This document shows positions 62,455 through 64,000 of a stretch of DNA of 64,000 nucleotides, piece by piece. The first letter of the stretch is position 1; every line of letters starts with the position of its first letter. The DNA is from Thalassospiraceae bacterium LMO-JJ14. Its GTDB lineage: Bacteria > Pseudomonadota > Alphaproteobacteria > Rhodospirillales > Casp-alpha2. The position numbers were made by a program, and so were the translations under genes. The DNA lies in the NCBI GenBank assembly GCA_021555105.2, contig CP134604.1:1178001-1242000 (forward strand), in the 5' to 3' direction. The notes beneath the pieces are model-generated. The model was not told the DNA's origin. It did no database searches and saw only the letters and a list, made by a program, of their open reading frames with translations.

Positions 62455-63069
62455 TTATTCTGCCTCGCCGATCAAAACGTCATAAAGATTGCGGATCATA
62501 CCTGCCGTTGCTCCCCAAATATAATAGTCGCCATAAGGCATGGCATAGAATTCCCGCTTCAATCCCTTGTATACACGTGAATCGCGACGGTGGTTCGCGG
62601 CATCAAGCAGGAAAGAAAGCGGCACTTCGAACACTTCCGCGACCTCGAATTCATCGGGGTTCACAGTGTATTCCGGATGGACTAGACCGACCACCGGCGT
62701 TACCGAAAATCCGGTGCGGGTGATGTATTGATCGAGCCTGCCGACGACACTGATATGCTTGCGGTCGAGCCCGACCTCTTCTTCGGCTTCGCGGAGTGCC
62801 GCTTCTTCGGGGGATCCGTCTTCAGGTTCGATGTGGCCGCCCGGAAAACTGATTTGCCCGGGGTGATGGTCGAGATGATCCGTGCGCTGGGTCAGCATCA
62901 TCGTCAGCCCCCCGTCACGTTCCACCAACGGTACCAGAACCGCAGCCTCGCGGAGTTCCGTCCCCGGAATCATACCGGGATTGAGATCGTGGTCGCCACG
63001 CGATGATGAGCGTACGCCGAACGTCTCGAATGACTGCTCCAGACGCTCGATGATGATTGAACGTTTCAT
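62455..63069 (-). CDS. CoA pyrophosphatase-type Nudix hydrolase
   Basis: A 204-residue Nudix protein. The Nudix box is GGHIEPEDGSPEEAALREAEEEVGLD, here shown split: GGHIEPEDGSPEEAALRE with EEEVGLD. The preceding LTQRTDHLDHHPGQISFPGG marks the CoA/acyl-CoA pyrophosphatase branch (UPF0035). It overlaps the DUF1285 gene by four bases and leads to DUF6111 after three. Confidence 0.9.
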   Translation of the reverse strand: MKRSIIIERLEQSFETFGVRSSSRGDHDLNPGMIPGTELREAAVLVPLVERDGGLTMMLTQRTDHLDHHPGQISFPGGHIEPEDGSPEEAALREAEEEVGLDRKHISVVGRLDQYITRTGFSVTPVVGLVHPEYTVNPDEFEVAEVFEVPLSFLLDAANHRRDSRVYKGLKREFYAMPYGDYYIWGATAGMIRNLYDVLIGEAE

Positions 63070-63656
63070 GCGTCCTCCGGCACCGGTCCCAGTACAAAAG
63101 TCGCGCCGGCGCTCTTGATGATCAGCATATCTTGTCCGTCCATTTCTGCCACAACTGCATTTTCCACCAATTGATAGAATACCGCACGATTGATTCGCGC
63201 CTCCGTGCCGTCTTCAGCAAGTTGAATATAGGGTCTGGGTTCGTCCGTTTCAGGGTCTATGTCGACGCGAATCGGGTGTCCGGCATCCGCGGTAACCCAT
63301 TTGTCGACATTTGTCCGGAATTTCAGGGACTTCACGTGTTTGTCATTTGTCTCAATCAATTCGACAGCCAAAAATGGTGCATCATCGACCTTGATCCGCG
63401 CCATTTCTGCGGGCGTAATAAGCCAATAGTCTCCGGCTTTGTCGCGGCGCACCACGGTCGAGAAGAGTTTGACCAGTTTTTGGCGGTTTATGGGCGTTCC
63501 GTGATAAAACCAAGTGCCGTCTGCGCTGATACGCATATCGATATCGCCGCAGACAATCTGGCCCGGACGGGGTGTATACCCCTTGGGCGGCGGACATGGC
63601 GAACCCGGCGTTTTCGCAAAAGTAATATTTTCGACCTTTTCCGGCGTATCGATCAT
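63066..63656 (-). CDS. DUF1285 protein
   Basis: A 196-residue protein of DUF1285, unknown function. Typical are CGDIDMRISADGTWFYHGTPINRQKLVKLFSTVVRR, shown here only in part, ARIKVDDAPFLAVEL, TDEPRPYIQLAEDGTEARINRAV. The start ATG 63656 is divergent from the MoxR-type gene by 40 bases, a pairing common in alphaproteobacteria. It heads the minus-strand run to DUF3253. Confidence 0.87.
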   Translation of the reverse strand: MIDTPEKVENITFAKTPGSPCPPPKGYTPRPGQIVCGDIDMRISADGTWFYHGTPINRQKLVKLFSTVVRRDKAGDYWLITPAEMARIKVDDAPFLAVELIETNDKHVKSLKFRTNVDKWVTADAGHPIRVDIDPETDEPRPYIQLAEDGTEARINRAVFYQLVENAVVAEMDGQDMLIIKSAGATFVLGPVPEDA

Positions 63657-63696
63657 CCGTTACGCTTCCTTGTAATCATCTACAGGAGGTTTCGAC

Positions 63697-64000
63697 GTGA
63701 CAACGACGACCACCCCACAAGATAAAGATAGCCTGAACGGCGTCGAGCGCCATAGCGCAGTTGCCGAGGTCGAGGCTTTGGCGGAACGGATTACCGCTGC
63801 ACGTGCCGCCGTGGGCCAAGCCATTTTCGGTCAGGAAGACGTGGTTGAGGAAAGTCTGGTCACTCTGCTGGCCGGCGGACACATCTTGCTTATCGGTGTC
63901 CCCGGGCTTGGCAAGACCCGGCTGGTCGAAACACTGGGTACGGTCTTCGGCCTTGATGACAAGCGCGTACAGTTCACGCCGGACCTGATGCCGGCGGATA
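63697..64000 (+). CDS. MoxR-family AAA ATPase, N-terminal part
   Basis: The frame starts at GTG 63697, with GGAGG seven bases upstream, and runs past the window end. The first 30 residues are Thr/Asp/Glu-rich; then AVGQAIFGQEDVVEESLVTLLAGGH and the Walker A GVPGLGKTRLVE. MoxR ATPases act as chaperones for von Willebrand factor-domain proteins; a DUF58 gene is usually next but would lie beyond the window. Confidence 0.92.
   Translation, partial: MTTTTTPQDKDSLNGVERHSAVAEVEALAERITAARAAVGQAIFGQEDVVEESLVTLLAGGHILLIGVPGLGKTRLVETLGTVFGLDDKRVQFTPDLMPAD

Overview
The window looks like an alphaproteobacterial chromosome, probably from the Rhodospirillales or a relative. The support is gene order (tRNA-Ser, rplU-rpmA-obgE-proB-proA, nadD-rsfS-rlmH-gpmI, an EnvC-like gene, ctpA, divergent polysaccharide deacetylase, rppH), a petABC operon, DUF6111 and DUF1285 genes beside a MoxR ATPase, and a dispersed repeat typical of this class. 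This is inferred from family knowledge; no search was run.

Bases 1-15925 are accessory DNA lying on the 3' side of a tRNA-Ser(CGA) gene. They hold the end of a TauD-type dioxygenase, an overlapping DUF2877/gamma-glutamyltransferase pair, and a segment between two inverted, decayed copies of one IS6-type element (3335-4132 and 15026-15831). Inside are an unrecognised AT-rich gene and a peptide-use cassette: a divergent XRE-cupin regulator, a five-gene Dpp/Opp-type ABC importer, an M19 peptidase homologue, a DadA-like oxidoreductase and an ornithine-cyclodeaminase-family enzyme. The cassette reads as import of a peptide-like compound, hydrolysis, then oxidation of the (D-)amino acid.

Bases 16104-32077 are conserved housekeeping genes: ribosomal proteins L21 and L27, ribosome assembly (Obg, RsfS, RlmH), proline synthesis, NAD synthesis, glycolysis, cell-wall hydrolase control and periplasmic proteolysis, RNA 5'-end processing, a cation antiporter and a pteridine/folate pair. 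An AT-rich spacer with two striking inverted repeats (DnaA-box-like in one) precedes uvrC. Bases 32429-38745 carry uvrC, an amber-interrupted DUF3303 gene, pgsA, the molybdopterin genes mobB-moeA-moaD-moaE and a LOG-family gene.

Bases 38819-46656 carry a cyclic-nucleotide-sensor/EAL protein, a gamma-carbonic-anhydrase-like protein, an acyl-CoA ligase/citryl-CoA-lyase/flavin-reductase operon, and on the minus strand two lipoproteins (a trypsin-like protease and a TraT-like protein). Bases 46822-53635 hold a tightly coupled operon (dienelactone hydrolase, mtnP, GNAT, mtnA, denD-like), then a minus-strand lyase, then a Phd/YefM-antitoxin-class II aldolase fusion followed by a cupin. MtnP, MtnA and a FucA-like aldolase together suggest methylthioadenosine salvage by the DHAP-type shunt, with an aldolase that may repress its own promoter through a 14-bp palindrome. 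I regard this as the most interesting system here.

Bases 53684-64000 hold petABC, trmL, hemF, a PrpF-family gene, several small proteins (PLDc_N-like, PilZ-like, DUF3253), a minus-strand run of SGNH hydrolase, cca, DUF6111, Nudix and DUF1285 genes, and the start of a MoxR-family ATPase cut by the window edge.
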